Shown here one piece after another: positions 15,105 through 23,938 of a stretch of DNA of 64,000 nucleotides. The stretch is from contig JAGWTR010000010.1 in assembly GCA_028868855.1 (NCBI GenBank), forward strand, positions 55,570-119,569. The letters are read 5' to 3'. This DNA comes from Burkholderiales bacterium. GTDB taxonomy: Bacteria; Pseudomonadota; Gammaproteobacteria; Burkholderiales; Burkholderiaceae_C. Below the pieces are notes generated by a model, which was not told the DNA's origin, ran no database searches, and saw nothing but the letters and a program-made list of their open reading frames with translations. The position numbers and the translations under genes are program-made. Numbering within the stretch: position 1 is the stretch's first letter; each line of letters begins with the position of its first letter.

Positions 15105-15607
15105 GGCAGACGCACCTGAAGCCGAGCTTCGTTGAGTTCATACCAGACCACCTCGAAGACGGCGTGCTTTACATCAGCGAACGCTTTCGAACGTGTTCTC
15201 ATAACTGCTGCTGCGGATGTGGCGAAGAGGTCGTCCTCCCGCTTTCACCAGCGGAATGGCAGTTGAACCGCGATGGCGACACTGTTTCGCTCTGGCCTTC
15301 TGTGGGCAACTGGGACTATGCGTGCAAGTCTCATTACGTCATTCGCCGGAATCAGGTGCGTTGGGCCGGTTCTATGACGGCTCATCAGATAAAGCGGGTT
15401 AAGCAACGAGACCAGATCGCCCTGCTGTCGCAGATTGAATTTGCCAACGCTGCCCGTGCGCGCGAGGAGCGCGCTATCGCCGACACATGGGAGGTTTGCA
15501 CCCCAACCGCTGCTTCGTCGCCGAACGCAGGCGTTGCATTCACGAACGCTCCGCGAGCAAGTGTGTGGAAGCGATTGCTAGGTTTGTTTGGCTTTGGGCG
15601 CGTTTGA
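15101..15607 (+). CDS. DUF6527-family Cys-rich protein of the Ub-like operon
   Basis: A 168-aa protein. The N-terminal domain (about 1-110) has the family core LYISERFRTCSHNCCCGCGEEVVLPLSP with Cys32, 36, 37, 38 and 40, likely a metal site, then WSLW-type strands and SHYVIRRNQVRWAG. A helical C-terminus follows. DUF6527 genes accompany multiubiquitin and ThiF/E1-like genes in predicted bacterial ubiquitin-like operons; a peptidase or accessory role is suspected but not shown here. It is coupled to the E1-like gene by ATGA. The C-terminal VWKRLLGLFGFGRV is amphipathic. Confidence 0.85.
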   Translation: MRQTHLKPSFVEFIPDHLEDGVLYISERFRTCSHNCCCGCGEEVVLPLSPAEWQLNRDGDTVSLWPSVGNWDYACKSHYVIRRNQVRWAGSMTAHQIKRVKQRDQIALLSQIEFANAARAREERAIADTWEVCTPTAASSPNAGVAFTNAPRASVWKRLLGLFGFGRV

Positions 15608-15652
15608 TGAATATCGGCTGATAAATATCGGCGATGTGGTGCTTGATGCAGG

Positions 15653-15892
15653 CATGGCATAGCTAGTTGGCAATTGGTGTGCCACATGCCAATAGGCCCG
15701 GCCTTCGGCTTGGGTGTCATCAGAGGCGCATAGTGCGCACCACCTCAGCGGATGATCAGTTGGCCGACTTCTTGACGAAGCACAGAGAGTTCGTCGCCAG
15801 TGGATGTCAGATTCATTTGTAATGGCATTGATCACCTTGTGTCGTTGCGCCTCACCAAGGAAAGGCCAGTCAAAGGCGCCGATAGTGTGGTC
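15653..15892 (-). pseudogene. Fragment of a third tniQ gene
   Basis: Eighty codons on the minus strand (DHTIGAFDWPFLG...YWHVAHQLPTSYAM) match residues of the intact TniQ encoded at 19670-19909 almost residue for residue (for example the shared RRTLCASSRSRPTDHPLRWC). Flanking sequence on both sides is unrelated. It keeps the Zn-binding CXXC but has no start or C-terminus of its own. The 440-bp interval 15608-16047 holds this fragment and the ArsR operator. It is probably a scar of a related Tn7-like element or of recombination. Confidence 0.8.
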
Positions 15893-16018
15893 GCGGAGCT
15901 TGCGCAGGCAATGCAGCGATTGAGACCCATGAGACACCCTCCTGGTCGTGCGTACGCCTGCACTGCACAGCGATGAATTTCGCAATGGGTGTGCCTTGCG
16001 AATGGCAATGGTGAAATT

Positions 16019-16056
16019 GTCATTCATAGTTCGGCTAATATCGAACTATGAATGAC
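16019..16056. promoter_or_regulatory. Perfect 15-bp inverted-repeat operator over the arsR-type start codon
   Basis: GTCATTCATAGTTCG (16019-16033) and its exact reverse complement (16042-16056) surround the 8-bp spacer GCTAATAT. The right arm covers the ATG at 16048 of the ArsR-type gene. Such a site would block transcription of the regulator and the tniQ gene behind it. Confidence 0.8.
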
Positions 16057-16725
16057 ATGCCAAACATTGCTGGTGTTGCCGCACTGATCGGTGAGCGCGC
16101 TCGTGCAGCAGTCCTGAGCACGCTCTTGGTGGATCGCGTGCAGACTGCAACCGAGCTGGCTAGCGTTGCGGGTGTGACCAAACAGACGGTCAGTTCTCAC
16201 CTAGCAAAGTTGGTTGATGGCGGCCTGGTGGCTGTCGATTGCCAAGGGCGCAATCGCTACTTTCGGCTTGCCGATCAAGATGTCGCTCAGTTGCTCGCGT
16301 CCCTCACGGGGGTGGCCATGCGCACCGGTGCGGTCGGCGGGCATGCCAGAGAAGGCGATCAGGCATTGAGCAAAGCTCGGGTTTGCTACGGCCATCTCGC
16401 CGGTGAAATGGCCGTGGTGGCTTACGAGGGCTTACTCAAGAAGAGGGTGTTCGATGTGAGCGAGGCAGGGCTGACCTTGACTCGCAAGGGCGAAGCCTGG
16501 TTTTACAACATTGGTGTGGACGTTGACCAGGCCCGAAGACAGCGACGTGCGCTTTGCTGTGCGTGTCGGGACTGGGGGGAGCGCCAGCATCACCTTGGCG
16601 GTGCGCTGGGCACCGCACTACTGGATGGGCTATTGGCGCGCAAGTGGGCTCGCCGGACAAGGGACTCACGGGTGGTGAGTTTCACGCCATCAGGTGAACA
16701 AGCCTTCGTGAAATTGTGGCGTTGA
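16048..16725 (+). CDS. ArsR-family winged-helix regulator
   Basis: A 225-aa regulator. The N-terminal winged helix (about 10-75: RARAAVLSTLL, TATELASVAGVTKQTVSSHLAKLVDGGLV, RNRYFRLAD) is of the ArsR type. The C-terminal part is the Cys-containing extension common in one ArsR subgroup (RRALCCACRDWGERQHHLGGALGTALLDGL). The effector is unknown; the CCACRDW region could bind a metal or thiol-reactive signal. Its own start codon lies inside a perfect inverted repeat, pointing to autorepression. It is followed 10 bp later by a tniQ gene, so it probably controls that gene. Confidence 0.85.
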   Translation: MNDMPNIAGVAALIGERARAAVLSTLLVDRVQTATELASVAGVTKQTVSSHLAKLVDGGLVAVDCQGRNRYFRLADQDVAQLLASLTGVAMRTGAVGGHAREGDQALSKARVCYGHLAGEMAVVAYEGLLKKRVFDVSEAGLTLTRKGEAWFYNIGVDVDQARRQRRALCCACRDWGERQHHLGGALGTALLDGLLARKWARRTRDSRVVSFTPSGEQAFVKLWR

Positions 16726-16735
16726 GGAGAGACAT

Positions 16736-17860
16736 GTGAATTTGCCGAGCATCATGCCGGATGAGCTTGCTAGGGGCTATCTGGCTCGCGCCAGCCTGTT
16801 CAATAGGCTTAATACGCCGGAGGCAATTTGCGCCCTTGTTGCGAGTGCCGTTGAAGTTTCAAGTGATGCCGCCATGGAGCGGCCCTTTGTAGAAGTGCTC
16901 GCCAAGCTTACGGAGATGACGCCGGGCGCCTTCTATACAGAACATACGTTGGCGCCGTTTCAACGTGCCGTGCGACCCGCTCACGAATGTGTGGCTCATG
17001 GATGCGATCAAGACGTGCCAGAACGGATGGCGCATGTTCGCGCCTTTGGGCGGTCTTCCGTTCAGATACAGCTTTGCCCTCAATGTGTCAAAGAAGATAT
17101 CCCTTACTGGGGCTTCTCGTATTGGAGGAAATCACATCAGTTCAGAGGAGTCGTCTTTTGCAGCAAGCACGAAGTGGGGCTGCATGTGGCCAACGATACG
17201 AAATGGACGTCGCTGCCCGAGCATGTGATCCATCAAAGCACCCCCTTTGATGAAAAAGTGGTGGCGGATGCTTTGCGCAACCCGGTGATCAGGCGGTACG
17301 AAGAAATTTGTGCCACGTTGGCGAGCAACGCCTATCCTGCATCGACAAAGACGTTGATCCACGTTATTCGACAAAGGATGGAACGGGTCTGTCCCAACGA
17401 GAGACGAGAACCCCTCCGGATAACACCGCTGGTACTTTCCAAAGTTGATGGCCCGTGGCTGCAGCATTTCTTCCCGCAACTCTATCGGCCAAATATGGTC
17501 AGCAGAATGAACAGCCTTGACCGTACGGTTATTAGTGAGGACGTTGCTTATGCAACGCCGTACTATGCCTTGGCATTGGCCAGTCTCTTTGAATCAACAG
17601 ATGAGGCCGTGTCGCTGATTGCGCATAGTTCGCTGGACGGCGTTGATGTCACGGAACAAGTCAAGAAATCAAACTGCCAGCCCGACATAGGCGGCGTCGT
17701 GGTGGATCATTCAGTAGCGGCTGCGGTGCAAGATCTCATTTCAGGAGCAAGTATCGTGGACGCTGCACAGGCTCAAGGACTTCAGCCTGCCACCTTGGAG
17801 GCGTTGCTGCTAGCTGTTGCGCAGCCTCACCTTAAGCAGTTGCTGGCGTCTGTTCACTGA
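16736..17860 (+). CDS. Second TniQ/TnsD-like target-selection protein
   Basis: A 374-aa protein with the TniQ family N-terminus (ELARGYLARASLFN) and the Zn-binding region LCPQCVKED...YWRKSHQFRGVVFCSKHEVGL at about 118-150. The C-terminal half is unlike the other TniQ in the window, so it may recognise a different target. TniQ/TnsD proteins choose the insertion site and recruit TnsC. The GTG start at 16736 is set by GAGGAGAGA just before it; the overlapping ATG at 16734 runs straight into a stop. It lies 10 bp after the ArsR-type gene and is transcribed away from the tnsABC-tniQ operon. Confidence 0.82.
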   Translation: MNLPSIMPDELARGYLARASLFNRLNTPEAICALVASAVEVSSDAAMERPFVEVLAKLTEMTPGAFYTEHTLAPFQRAVRPAHECVAHGCDQDVPERMAHVRAFGRSSVQIQLCPQCVKEDIPYWGFSYWRKSHQFRGVVFCSKHEVGLHVANDTKWTSLPEHVIHQSTPFDEKVVADALRNPVIRRYEEICATLASNAYPASTKTLIHVIRQRMERVCPNERREPLRITPLVLSKVDGPWLQHFFPQLYRPNMVSRMNSLDRTVISEDVAYATPYYALALASLFESTDEAVSLIAHSSLDGVDVTEQVKKSNCQPDIGGVVVDHSVAAAVQDLISGASIVDAAQAQGLQPATLEALLLAVAQPHLKQLLASVH

Positions 17861-17951
17861 CTGTAGGCGTGGCACACCAAGAAAATGTCATTTGGTGGAT
17901 CCCATTTGCCCTGAGCCGATTTACGTTTTCCCTGTTTGGCCTGTATCGGCT

Positions 17952-18191
17952 TCACGCCTGCCCGGTGGCAGGCGAACTCGCCAACGTGCGAAGCGCTGCC
18001 CAGTCCCCACAGGACATCGGAACCGATTCGCCGCTGTCGATACCGACCTGATAGAGCTCACGAAGATGCTTGACCGTCTCTTCATCGCGCCGGATCAGGT
18101 TCCGTACGTGCTCGCTGGCGTTTCCATACAGACCAGAGCGAAGACGCTCATCAACCACATCGCGCAGGGCATCGGTGAGAGAGACGTTCAT
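17952..18191 (-). CDS. Orphan ParD-type antitoxin
   Basis: A 79-aa CopG/ParD-type protein. The ribbon-helix-helix MNVSLTDALRDVVDERLRSG is followed by YGNASEHVRNLIRRDEE, the usual ParD second helix. ParE would be expected immediately downstream on the same strand (below 17952), but nothing like it is readable there, so the toxin is missing or elsewhere. An 8-bp hairpin (17955-17962 with 17967-17974) overlaps its 3' end. It lies between the converging second tniQ gene and the AbrB-like gene. Confidence 0.75.
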   Translation of the reverse strand: MNVSLTDALRDVVDERLRSGLYGNASEHVRNLIRRDEETVKHLRELYQVGIDSGESVPMSCGDWAALRTLASSPATGQA

Positions 18192-18342
18192 GGTTGGGGT
18201 CTTGGTGCGCATGCCGCCATTGTTGGCAATTGGCAAAGTTTGTCAATCAGGACACGTGTCGCCTCGAAGGCGTGGACACGAACTTTCTTCCCGGAGGCCG
18301 TCATTGGCGAACGGCAGGATCCGGCCGACAAGTGATCTCTGA

Positions 18343-18606
18343 TCAGCGCCGAGCCGCAGAAGCAGTTGTCCTCGGTCCGTACATGGCCAAGGTACGAAGG
18401 CCTCGCCGAATTCGGCTGGACAACAGGCGTCCATTGAATGTTCGCTTCGGTGTTGCAGCAAAGACAACCCCCTCCTTTTGCAAGTGGAAGTACACGCGTT
18501 GACCGAGTCTGAACTTACTGAAGTCTGGAGGGAGAGCAATCCTGCCGTTCTTTCGGACGATGCCGAAATCGCGCTGCTTTTTGGCGTACTTGTTAATGGC
18601 CTTCAT
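18343..18606 (-). CDS. Small AbrB-like DNA-binding protein (tentative)
   Basis: An 87-aa basic protein. The stretch VRKNGRIALPPDFSKFRLGQR...VVFAATP has the look of a swapped-hairpin AbrB/MazE-type domain (K.GRI.LP......G..V), but the match is weak. The start at ATG 18606 was chosen because the upstream frame is unconserved in character. A perfect inverted repeat (18644-18667) lies 38 bp upstream, so transcription is probably regulated; its half-site is shared with the ArsR-type operator at 16019-16056. The tniQ gene ends about 200 bp upstream on the same strand. Confidence 0.55.
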   Translation of the reverse strand: MKAINKYAKKQRDFGIVRKNGRIALPPDFSKFRLGQRVYFHLQKEGVVFAATPKRTFNGRLLSSRIRRGLRTLAMYGPRTTASAARR

Positions 18607-18643
18607 GACAGTGGCACCGCTTTCAATTTGTGAGGTTTTCTTG

Positions 18644-18667
18644 CGTTCGAACTCTACAGTTCGAACG
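18644..18667. promoter_or_regulatory. Inverted-repeat operator upstream of the AbrB-like gene
   Basis: CGTTCGAACT (18644-18653) and AGTTCGAACG (18658-18667) are perfect 10-bp arms around CTAC. The AGTTCG/CGAACT half-site is also the inner part of the ArsR-type operator at 16019-16056. Confidence 0.65.
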
Positions 18668-18811
18668 AGTGCATTGCCCATCAACCGCCGCATCTGGCCT
18701 ACTGCCATTGGAGAAAAGGCAATCCTGTGTGCGTACCTTGGTTGCATGGCAACGGGAGCAATTTAATAGCAACGCTGTGATGGGCTGTTTCATTCCATTC
18801 GCTTGATGTGA

Positions 18812-20122
18812 TCAATCAAATAGGGTTGGCTGCACTGCCAATCGGGCGGGTATCGACTGCAGCATGGCGTACAGCTTATGGGGGGCATGTTCTCTCATCC
18901 AACGATATGCTGCGTCGCACTTGTGCTGAAGGACTGCGCGCGTGATGTGGATATCGCTTAGAACTGCGGCGCGAAGTATTGATTCACATTCAAGCTGTTT
19001 GCCTTCGCGCAGCAACTGGCGCCATTCCTGACGCAGCGATGGATCCGACTCGAGCCACCGCACGACGTCACCACGAGAGACCTGTAAGCGCGCCATCACC
19101 TCCCCATAGCTTTGGCTGACCATGAATGCACCGCGCACATTTGGCGGTGCATTCACCATCACTTGTTCGTCAAAGGCCAAGAGTGACAGTTGCCCACCAG
19201 GCAATTGCACTTGTCCATTGGCTGCGTCTCGAAAGGCGACGCAGGCATCTATGGGTGATGACCATTCGAGAGCCAGCCAGAGCACAGCCCACAGCACGGG
19301 ATGGCTCATGCGGCGACGCCAAAGTAATGCTGGAATCCAATGTCCATCGGCAAGATGATTCAATCCATGTGCGTGCTCCTGGCACCAGGCCGATGCACTT
19401 GTTTGTGCGAACCACCGAAAGACCCGATCGTGTTGAACCGAATGCAGGGACACGATGACGCCCATGTCACGCAGTTGCATCAGCGCGGCATGACGCAGGC
19501 CAGAGACGTCGATGTTGTCCAAGTCGCAAATGGATTGGCTCAGACTGGCCGCCAACAGGGCCGTCGCAGTGGCATCGGGCGGCCGTTGATCAATGGTGCC
19601 ATTTTGCGGAGGGAGCTGCCAAGACTTTGGCGTACTGCGTGCGATGTGAAGCCTGGTCTGGTGCGTCACGCATGCATAGCAAGTTGGCAATTGGTGGGCG
19701 ACATGCCAATAGGCTCGGCCCTCCGTGTGGGCGTCATCGAAGGCGCATTGCGCGCACCATCTCAATGGATGATCCGTTGGGCGGCTTCTTGACGATGCAC
19801 AAAGTGTGCGTCGCCAATGGATGTCGGATTCATCAGAAATGGCAGCGATGACTTTGTGTCGCTGAGGCACGCCAAGGAATGGCCAATAAAACGCGCCGAT
19901 GGTGTGCTTGCGAAGCAGGTTGATGATCGACGATTCATCACCGCGATCCAGTATGGGAAGGCGGCCCAATGAGGCAGGCAAATCATGCTGTCTCATGGCA
20001 TGACTGCCGCCAAGCAAGTGCGCTGCAGATCGCGCGGCCGAAATGTTCGAGTTGCTGGCGTGCTGCGTGGCACACCAGCTGTAAATCGTCTCGCCAGGTA
20101 ACGGCGCGGACAGCAATTGCAT
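18812..20122 (-). CDS. tniQ: TniQ-family transposon target-selection protein
   Basis: A 436-aa TniQ. The N-terminus LLSAPLPGETIYSWCATQH is the family signature. The Zn-binding region WCAQC...YWHVAHQLPTCYACVTHQTRLH lies at about 145-180, and the C-terminal domain is helical. It recruits TnsC to the target. It is the last gene of tnsA-tnsB-tnsC-tniQ and starts 16 bp after the tnsC stop. The start at 20122 was chosen because it begins the conserved motif; the longer frame overlaps tnsC. Confidence 0.87.
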   Translation of the reverse strand: MQLLSAPLPGETIYSWCATQHASNSNISAARSAAHLLGGSHAMRQHDLPASLGRLPILDRGDESSIINLLRKHTIGAFYWPFLGVPQRHKVIAAISDESDIHWRRTLCASSRSRPTDHPLRWCAQCAFDDAHTEGRAYWHVAHQLPTCYACVTHQTRLHIARSTPKSWQLPPQNGTIDQRPPDATATALLAASLSQSICDLDNIDVSGLRHAALMQLRDMGVIVSLHSVQHDRVFRWFAQTSASAWCQEHAHGLNHLADGHWIPALLWRRRMSHPVLWAVLWLALEWSSPIDACVAFRDAANGQVQLPGGQLSLLAFDEQVMVNAPPNVRGAFMVSQSYGEVMARLQVSRGDVVRWLESDPSLRQEWRQLLREGKQLECESILRAAVLSDIHITRAVLQHKCDAAYRWMREHAPHKLYAMLQSIPARLAVQPTLFD

Positions 20123-20138
20123 CGCTTTACACCTGTGC

Positions 20139-21638
20139 CTATTTGACAGCGCCCTTTGCCTTGCGCTTTGGCGGCGGATCATCACTACCCGGAATAGCTT
20201 CCTTCATGCTTCGAATCAGCTCATCACTGACGCCCAGCATTCGAGCATCATCAGGACTGAGTGACTGCAAGGCTTCAACACGCTTTTTCACTTTGTTGAG
20301 ATCCTTGGTCTGGCCAGCTTGAAAGGCCCTGAGCATCCTGGTGAGACTAGCGGTTGTTTCAGTCGCCAGCGGCGTGGGTGGGGTTGCTGTGGTGGATTCC
20401 TTTGACACGTTCTTTGGTGGCTTGCTGCGCCTGATCTGCGGTATGTCGGTATAGGGGATGAGGTCATCGCTTTGCGCCACATTGACAGCTTGAGCCACGC
20501 GGTTGACTTCAAGAAAGCGAGGTGACTTGAGCGCTGCAGTGAAGTCCGTCTGAATTACGCATGCCCGCTCGCCTCCACGCCGTAGAGCTGAACGCTGTAT
20601 CTCTTTGAAGAGCGCCTTATGGAGCCCGGTTAGACCGCCAGAATGCGTGAGTTCAAACGCATCACGCCATTGATCGTCAACTTGCCATTCTTCGACCAAG
20701 CTGCATGTGCGTATCCCGGCAATGTAGTCTCGCTTCCACCATCTGTCAGAAGCCAAGGCGGGAACAAGTTCATGGATGCCGCCGACGGCAAAACGGCGCA
20801 TGACCTGACTGAGCATATGCAGGTGTGCAAATGCGAGCGGGTTACCAATCAACACCACCGAGATGCCCAAGTTCATCAGTGAGTGGTAGAACAAGACAAA
20901 TTCAAGTGCCCATGGGCTATCTGCCAGGTTGCTTTGCTGGTTTTCGTCAATGATCAAGACGGCCACGCGATGAAGGCTGAGCAGCTTGCAGACCACCACC
21001 AACAGGGAGTCGAGGTTTGTTGACCTTTTGTATTCAGCGAAGTGACTCGTCCCAACTGCTGCGTCCAGCGCTTCCAAAATTCGCTTGAGCAGGCCACCTC
21101 GCGTACCGTTGGATGACTGGTCGACATAGAGGTAGTAGCACTGTGTTACGCGGTGCCACTCGCAGGCTGTTGAATTGCCATGCATGATGACTTGGTCAGG
21201 AACGATAAGCTCCAACATGCGCTTGATGATGGTCGATTTGCCCGTCGCTGTCATGCCCGAGACAAGCATGCCAGCACCATCCATTGCCGGCATCAATTTG
21301 AGGCCATTGATGTTTTCGTCGTCCAGCACTGCCAGCCTGTTGATGCGCACGCGCTCTGTCTTGATGAGAGGATTTCTGACAGCCAGCGCCCGACGGATGA
21401 GTATTTGAAGCCCTGCAGCGATTTCCAAAATGGCGCTGGTGGAGACAAAGAACTGATCAATGCTTTCGATCAGGTTCTCGCGATAGGCCAGTGGATATGC
21501 CATGACTTGAATGTCGGCAAAGGGATTGCGTGCCAATGCTTGCGGCAAGTCCGTGAACGCGATTGGCGGAGGTAGCGGCTCCAGTAAGGGGTTTGGCCCC
21601 AGTAGAAGTTCTGGGTGTTTGGGCAGCGGCTGGTTCAT
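20139..21638 (-). CDS. tnsC: TnsC/TniB-like transposition AAA+ ATPase
   Basis: A 499-aa ATPase that links target selection to the transposase. The Walker A motif is GMTATGKST (128-136), the Walker B motif is VAVLIIDENQ (about 230), and sensor-type VVLIGNPLAF follows. The C-terminus from about 390 is low-complexity and charged (TATPPTPLATETTASLTR), likely the transposase-binding tail. It overlaps tnsB by 4 bp (ATGA), so it is made together with the transposase. Confidence 0.88.
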   Translation of the reverse strand: MNQPLPKHPELLLGPNPLLEPLPPPIAFTDLPQALARNPFADIQVMAYPLAYRENLIESIDQFFVSTSAILEIAAGLQILIRRALAVRNPLIKTERVRINRLAVLDDENINGLKLMPAMDGAGMLVSGMTATGKSTIIKRMLELIVPDQVIMHGNSTACEWHRVTQCYYLYVDQSSNGTRGGLLKRILEALDAAVGTSHFAEYKRSTNLDSLLVVVCKLLSLHRVAVLIIDENQQSNLADSPWALEFVLFYHSLMNLGISVVLIGNPLAFAHLHMLSQVMRRFAVGGIHELVPALASDRWWKRDYIAGIRTCSLVEEWQVDDQWRDAFELTHSGGLTGLHKALFKEIQRSALRRGGERACVIQTDFTAALKSPRFLEVNRVAQAVNVAQSDDLIPYTDIPQIRRSKPPKNVSKESTTATPPTPLATETTASLTRMLRAFQAGQTKDLNKVKKRVEALQSLSPDDARMLGVSDELIRSMKEAIPGSDDPPPKRKAKGAVK

Positions 21639-23938
21639 GTGGCCGCCTTCTTTTGATGTATGGATTCCATCAGCAGTTCTGCGGCCGAAAGACCTGAATC
21701 ATCTTCTTCAAGAAACTCCTCTGAGCTTTGTGATGGTGGCTGCTCTGGTGCTTGTGCCAGCATGCGCTCTTGCGCCTGAAGGTATTCGATCTCATCACTG
21801 CGATTGACCAGCAGGCCCCGCTTCACCTCGGCTTTAGTGAGGCCTTTGCCGCGGTGCTTTATCTCAGCTTGAAGGTCTGCCTTCGCGTTGTCTGTGACCG
21901 TTTGTCGACGAACAAGTGTGTTGACGTCGTGTTGATCTATCTGGCCCTGCATCAGCGAACGGCGAGTTCCTCGATCCTCAAGAATTGCGATCCATTCTGT
22001 GAGCGTCAATTTTGTGTTGATCGTTGTGTCACGCGCAGAGTGAAAGACCTCGATGAGCCCGGCTTTAGTCGGAAGCCATACCCGAGAGAGGTCCGATGTA
22101 TCCATCTTGATGCGGGTGTGGATGGGTGACCCTGTCCGCTTGACTTGGGACATGAGGCCAGTCTTCACCAGCTCGTCACTTGTGTATCGCAAACGGGGTA
22201 GGGCCTGCTTCGTCCGGTTGACCTTTGCTTCGATGTAGATGCCATTCTTGCGAATGACTGCGTCCACATCGGGTAGACAAAAGGCTTTCATGGCGTCATA
22301 GTTAATCGGCAAGGACTTGTTCATGCCTCGCTGAGTCAGCCAATTGAAAATGTTGATGCGCGTTGGGGGTATGGGTGGCACAGCCAGAAGCATGTCGTCC
22401 GGCGCCAGCTCTGGCACCTCTTCAATCGTGTTGTGCCAGATGATGTGCAAGATCAGCTCACGCATGTACTCGTAGTAGTTCCACAAAGCCTGAGTGACGG
22501 GAAGGACGTCGCCGCGCTTTGGGCGGTGACCAAACGTGGATCCTGGAACTTTGTGGTCCACCTGCGCATGGTCGGATCGGTGCTGTGATTCAACGCCACC
22601 TTTGCGGTCGCCACTATCGGTCGGTGTGACGTCTATGCCAAAGCCAAACTGTTGTTCTGCTTCAGTCGCCTTTTCGGCTTTGAGCTCTCCGTTGTCTGCA
22701 ATATGCGTTCGTGCCAACATGGCAGGCATGGCGCCTTCTGGCATCTCAACACCAAACCGCGCAGCCCATGCGGCTTTGTCTGGACTTGCCCCGTGCAAGA
22801 TGGTTTGCAGTGCAGTAGCAGGTGATGGCGGCTCCCATCCGCAATACAGTCCATAGATCAAACCGAGTCGTACCTCTTTGAGGATCATTCTGGTCATCGG
22901 TGGCAGCCGCTTGATTCTGCTATTGAGGCGTGTGAGGTAGACGTCATCTGATGTGGCGTCAAAGCCCGCCATTTGACCTATGCCTGCGACCTGATCTTGC
23001 TCAGATCCGCCTTTGGCTTCGGTGCGCTGCCGATTTCTCTTTGGCCCCAATAGGATGGCGGTGACTGTGGTGCCATTGAGCAGCTCTCCCCATCGTGAGA
23101 ACTGCTCAAAGGTTGGACGAAGATAGGTCTCAAAGAGTTCAGCCTTGATCTCTCCCGTGCTGGGATCTACGACGTGTTCGGCCCAATGAACTGCCATCGT
23201 CATCAGGTAGGCGTCATGTTCGGGCGTGCCGTGTTTGACGAGCCTGAATCCCCACTTGAGCTTTTCCTTGCAGTCGTCTGTCAGTGGGTATCCATCAGTG
23301 GGGATGAGCCCGTCATGAAAGAGGTTGGGCTTCCTGCCGAGATGACAGCGTTGTGGCTTGGCCTCCCCTGGATTGCCGCAGTATGTGAATCTTGTTGAAA
23401 GGGCATTCTTGTGGGAGCCACCTGCCCAAAAGAGGTGTAGGTAGTGATAGATCGCTTTGACAGAAAGTCCATGTGCGGTGGCTTGCTCATTGACTTGCTT
23501 TGGCAAGGTTCGATCCATCAGGACTTCATGAGTGGGTTTCAACGCTGCGGTATCACCCAAACACACAATGGCCTTGATCCCGGTGTAACGCCTGTCGCGA
23601 TACCAGAAGTCCCTTTTAATGGACTCGCGCTCTCTATCGCTGGTCGCCGCTAATAGCCTGGCCGAATCAGGCATGGCCTGCGCTGATTGAATATTGAGCA
23701 CGTAGATCAACCCTTCGTCTTTAAGATCGCAGTACTCATCAAGTGGAACGTCGTAAGGGCCTTTCAGGTAGTCTTGGATGTGGCGGCTTTTGCCATCGGC
23801 TGTCTTGAACGCAGGCAGTCCAATCAACCATAATTTGTTGATCAGTTCATCGAATGCAAGGACTCTGGTATTGCCAGGTAGCGCCTTGCTGAGGGGCGTG
23901 TTGGCGATGATGTCGTTGGGTTTGAAGGGGATGATCAT
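21635..23938 (-). CDS. tnsB: TnsB-like DDE transposase
   Basis: A 767-aa transposase of the Mu/TnsB (rve) type that binds the transposon ends and joins 3' ends to target DNA. The catalytic triad is readable: Asp327 (GFDATSDD), Asp415 (HIADNGE) and Glu450 (GGVESQHRSDH). The 35-residue distance between the last two is typical of DD35E enzymes. The N-terminal 230 residues carry DNA-binding helices (LSVKAIYHYLHLFW). The acidic C-terminus (SSEEFLEEDDSGLSAAELL) is where TnsC contact is expected. It overlaps tnsA and tnsC by 4 bp each. Confidence 0.9.
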   Translation of the reverse strand: MIIPFKPNDIIANTPLSKALPGNTRVLAFDELINKLWLIGLPAFKTADGKSRHIQDYLKGPYDVPLDEYCDLKDEGLIYVLNIQSAQAMPDSARLLAATSDRERESIKRDFWYRDRRYTGIKAIVCLGDTAALKPTHEVLMDRTLPKQVNEQATAHGLSVKAIYHYLHLFWAGGSHKNALSTRFTYCGNPGEAKPQRCHLGRKPNLFHDGLIPTDGYPLTDDCKEKLKWGFRLVKHGTPEHDAYLMTMAVHWAEHVVDPSTGEIKAELFETYLRPTFEQFSRWGELLNGTTVTAILLGPKRNRQRTEAKGGSEQDQVAGIGQMAGFDATSDDVYLTRLNSRIKRLPPMTRMILKEVRLGLIYGLYCGWEPPSPATALQTILHGASPDKAAWAARFGVEMPEGAMPAMLARTHIADNGELKAEKATEAEQQFGFGIDVTPTDSGDRKGGVESQHRSDHAQVDHKVPGSTFGHRPKRGDVLPVTQALWNYYEYMRELILHIIWHNTIEEVPELAPDDMLLAVPPIPPTRINIFNWLTQRGMNKSLPINYDAMKAFCLPDVDAVIRKNGIYIEAKVNRTKQALPRLRYTSDELVKTGLMSQVKRTGSPIHTRIKMDTSDLSRVWLPTKAGLIEVFHSARDTTINTKLTLTEWIAILEDRGTRRSLMQGQIDQHDVNTLVRRQTVTDNAKADLQAEIKHRGKGLTKAEVKRGLLVNRSDEIEYLQAQERMLAQAPEQPPSQSSEEFLEEDDSGLSAAELLMESIHQKKAAT

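Noticed and set aside
17390..17402. TGTCCCAACG resembling the complement of sequence upstream of tnsA, as a possible transposon end
   Set aside because: It lies inside the second tniQ coding region, and the likeness stops after about ten bases; probably chance.
17870..17951. ParE toxin downstream of the ParD-type gene
   Set aside because: The 80-bp stretch has no frame resembling ParE on the minus strand.
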